A stretch of DNA of 64,000 nt. It comes from HGM11367 sp964600435 (GTDB lineage Bacteria; Bacillota; Clostridia; Christensenellales; UBA1242). Position 1 is the first letter of the stretch, and each line of letters opens with the position of its first letter. The notes below the pieces were generated by a model, which did not search any database, had not been told where the DNA came from, and saw nothing but the letters and a program-made list of their open reading frames with translations. Positions 63,327-64,000 of the stretch are shown one piece after another. Location of the stretch: the NCBI GenBank assembly GCA_964600435.1, contig CAZRJB010000004.1:38118-102117 (forward strand), written 5' to 3'. The position numbers and the translations under genes were made by a program.

Positions 63327-63434
63327 GTGGGGGAATCGTAACCCCCACGTTTTCTTTGTAACTTTCTTTTGCTACAAAAGAAAGTTTGTTGTTGTTTTCT
63401 TTGTCACCCTTCTTTTGCTTCAAAAGAAAGTTTA
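63327..63434. repeat. Palindromic REP/MITE-like element
   Basis: This holds a G7/C7 hairpin, GTGGGGG/CCCCCAC (63327-63333 and 63342-63348), then two 40-bp direct repeats (63349-63388 and 63394-63434), each with a hairpin; the first is a perfect 12-bp stem (63360-63371 with 63375-63386). Architecture resembles small palindromic mobile or REP elements. Confidence 0.65.
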
Positions 63435-63436
63435 TT

Positions 63437-64000
63437 CTACCAATAGAACGCCTTTAAATATGGCATGCCTCCATTAAACACTCCATACGAATCAGTAGTC
63501 CATAAAGAATCATCCAACGCTCCTAGTTGTTTCTTTATTAATTTATTTTCAATTTCTGAATTCTGATACCCTTCTGCTTTTTTAACATTTGGTAATTCCA
63601 TCAAAATTAATTTTGCATATTCTGTGTATTTATTTTTTAAACCAGTATAAAATGATATTATTAGAGGTTCATTTTTAGAATTTTCCGTTTTAACCCAATA
63701 CTATATAATGGTAATAATTAAGAAACTCACTATCACTATCATCCCAGTTGTGGCCAAATAAGTCAATGTCTTTAGTTAGAATAACATTTATGTTGCCATA
63801 GTTAGGGTTATCATCATTTACCATTTTACTCACCCAAGCAAGTTCAGATGCAGTGCTTATTTCATAATAGTCATCATTATTTTTGGTAACGGAATTAGCG
63901 GCATAATCAGTCCAAGGGTCTGTTATTGTTACACCTGTTGTTTGCGAGGAAGCAACGTCTGCAAAAAACAAATATGAACTTACTGCGCCAATTGAAATGG
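63437..64000 (-). pseudogene. Frameshifted surface-protein gene, cut by window edge
   Basis: The frame is open from the window edge to a TAA at 63690-63692. It encodes a signal peptide (SSYLFFADVASS), YYEISTASELAWVSKM and VILTKDIDLFG, as in the GLUG-like protein at 31406. From about 63700 the coding sense continues in another frame, YWVKTENSKN to GGMPYLKAFYW, ending TAG at 63437-63439. That ending matches the GNPYLKDFYW end of the 31406 gene. The GLUG repeats in between are lacking. A single-base change near 63697 would restore the frame, so this is a decayed paralogue or a phase-variable gene. The N-terminus lies beyond the window. Confidence 0.7.

Noticed and set aside
63175..63477. 100-codon ORF
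   Set aside because: It spans palindromic repeats and has low-complexity content.

Overview
The window is a dense, AT-rich stretch of chromosome from a low-GC, Gram-positive-type anaerobe. It is most likely an uncultured, spore-forming member of the Clostridia (inference). The support is a partial spoIIIAA beside efp, an uninterrupted sigK-type sigma factor, a Firmicutes-type dcw fragment (rsmH, ftsL-like, SpoVD-type PBP with a PASTA domain), sepF, floA/nfeD, a T-box in front of a dimeric-type glycyl-tRNA synthetase, strong Shine-Dalgarno sites and extended -10 promoters. No rRNA, tRNA, CRISPR array, insertion sequence or prophage was seen.

Layout. 0-9.4 kb: spoIIIAA', efp, a metallo-hydrolase and an endonuclease-IV-like gene, then the classic rimP-nusA-ylxR-L7Ae-infB-rbfA-nrnA-truB translation operon. 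9.5-15.4 kb: a PolC remnant reduced to its N-terminal and exonuclease parts, then rseP, cdsA, uppS, a small ORF and frr, with engB apart. 15.5-24 kb: a diadenylate-cyclase-like protein divergent from sigK, floA/nfeD, a secreted leucine-rich-repeat protein, and T-box-glyS. 23.7-31.3 kb: cca-rmuC-pgcA-uvrC plus two exported proteins in one tight operon. 31.4-42.2 kb: a GLUG-like surface protein, then yqeY-phosphoesterase-giant CvpA-like protein-rsmH-ftsL-like-PBP. 42.3-48 kb: sepF-lspA-rluD and dnaG-rpoD-Zn-ribbon. 48.2-61.9 kb: surface protein, an XRE repressor circuit, murF, tsaE-tsaB-rimI, PAP2, a YkvI-like permease, an ABC importer pair, a Ppx/GppA protein and ferredoxin. 62-64 kb: a TasA/camelysin-like secreted protein, a roughly 0.7-kb repeat zone, and a frameshifted surface-protein gene.

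How it fits together. Most genes are housekeeping: initiation, elongation and recycling of translation, tRNA modification (tsaB/tsaE, truB, rluD, cca), replication and transcription initiation (dnaG, rpoD), and envelope synthesis (uppS, cdsA, murF, PBP, lspA). The less ordinary content is extracellular (LRR, GLUG-like, Ig-like and camelysin-like proteins) and regulatory. Regulatory items are an XRE operator lying exactly in the spacer of a consensus promoter, divergent promoters sharing one -35 element, and three genes without an evident SD placed 7 nt behind a -10 box, which suggests leaderless mRNAs.

All functional names rest on reading motifs in translated sequence. No database search was possible. 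Starts were chosen by Shine-Dalgarno spacing, so several are shorter than the longest open frame.
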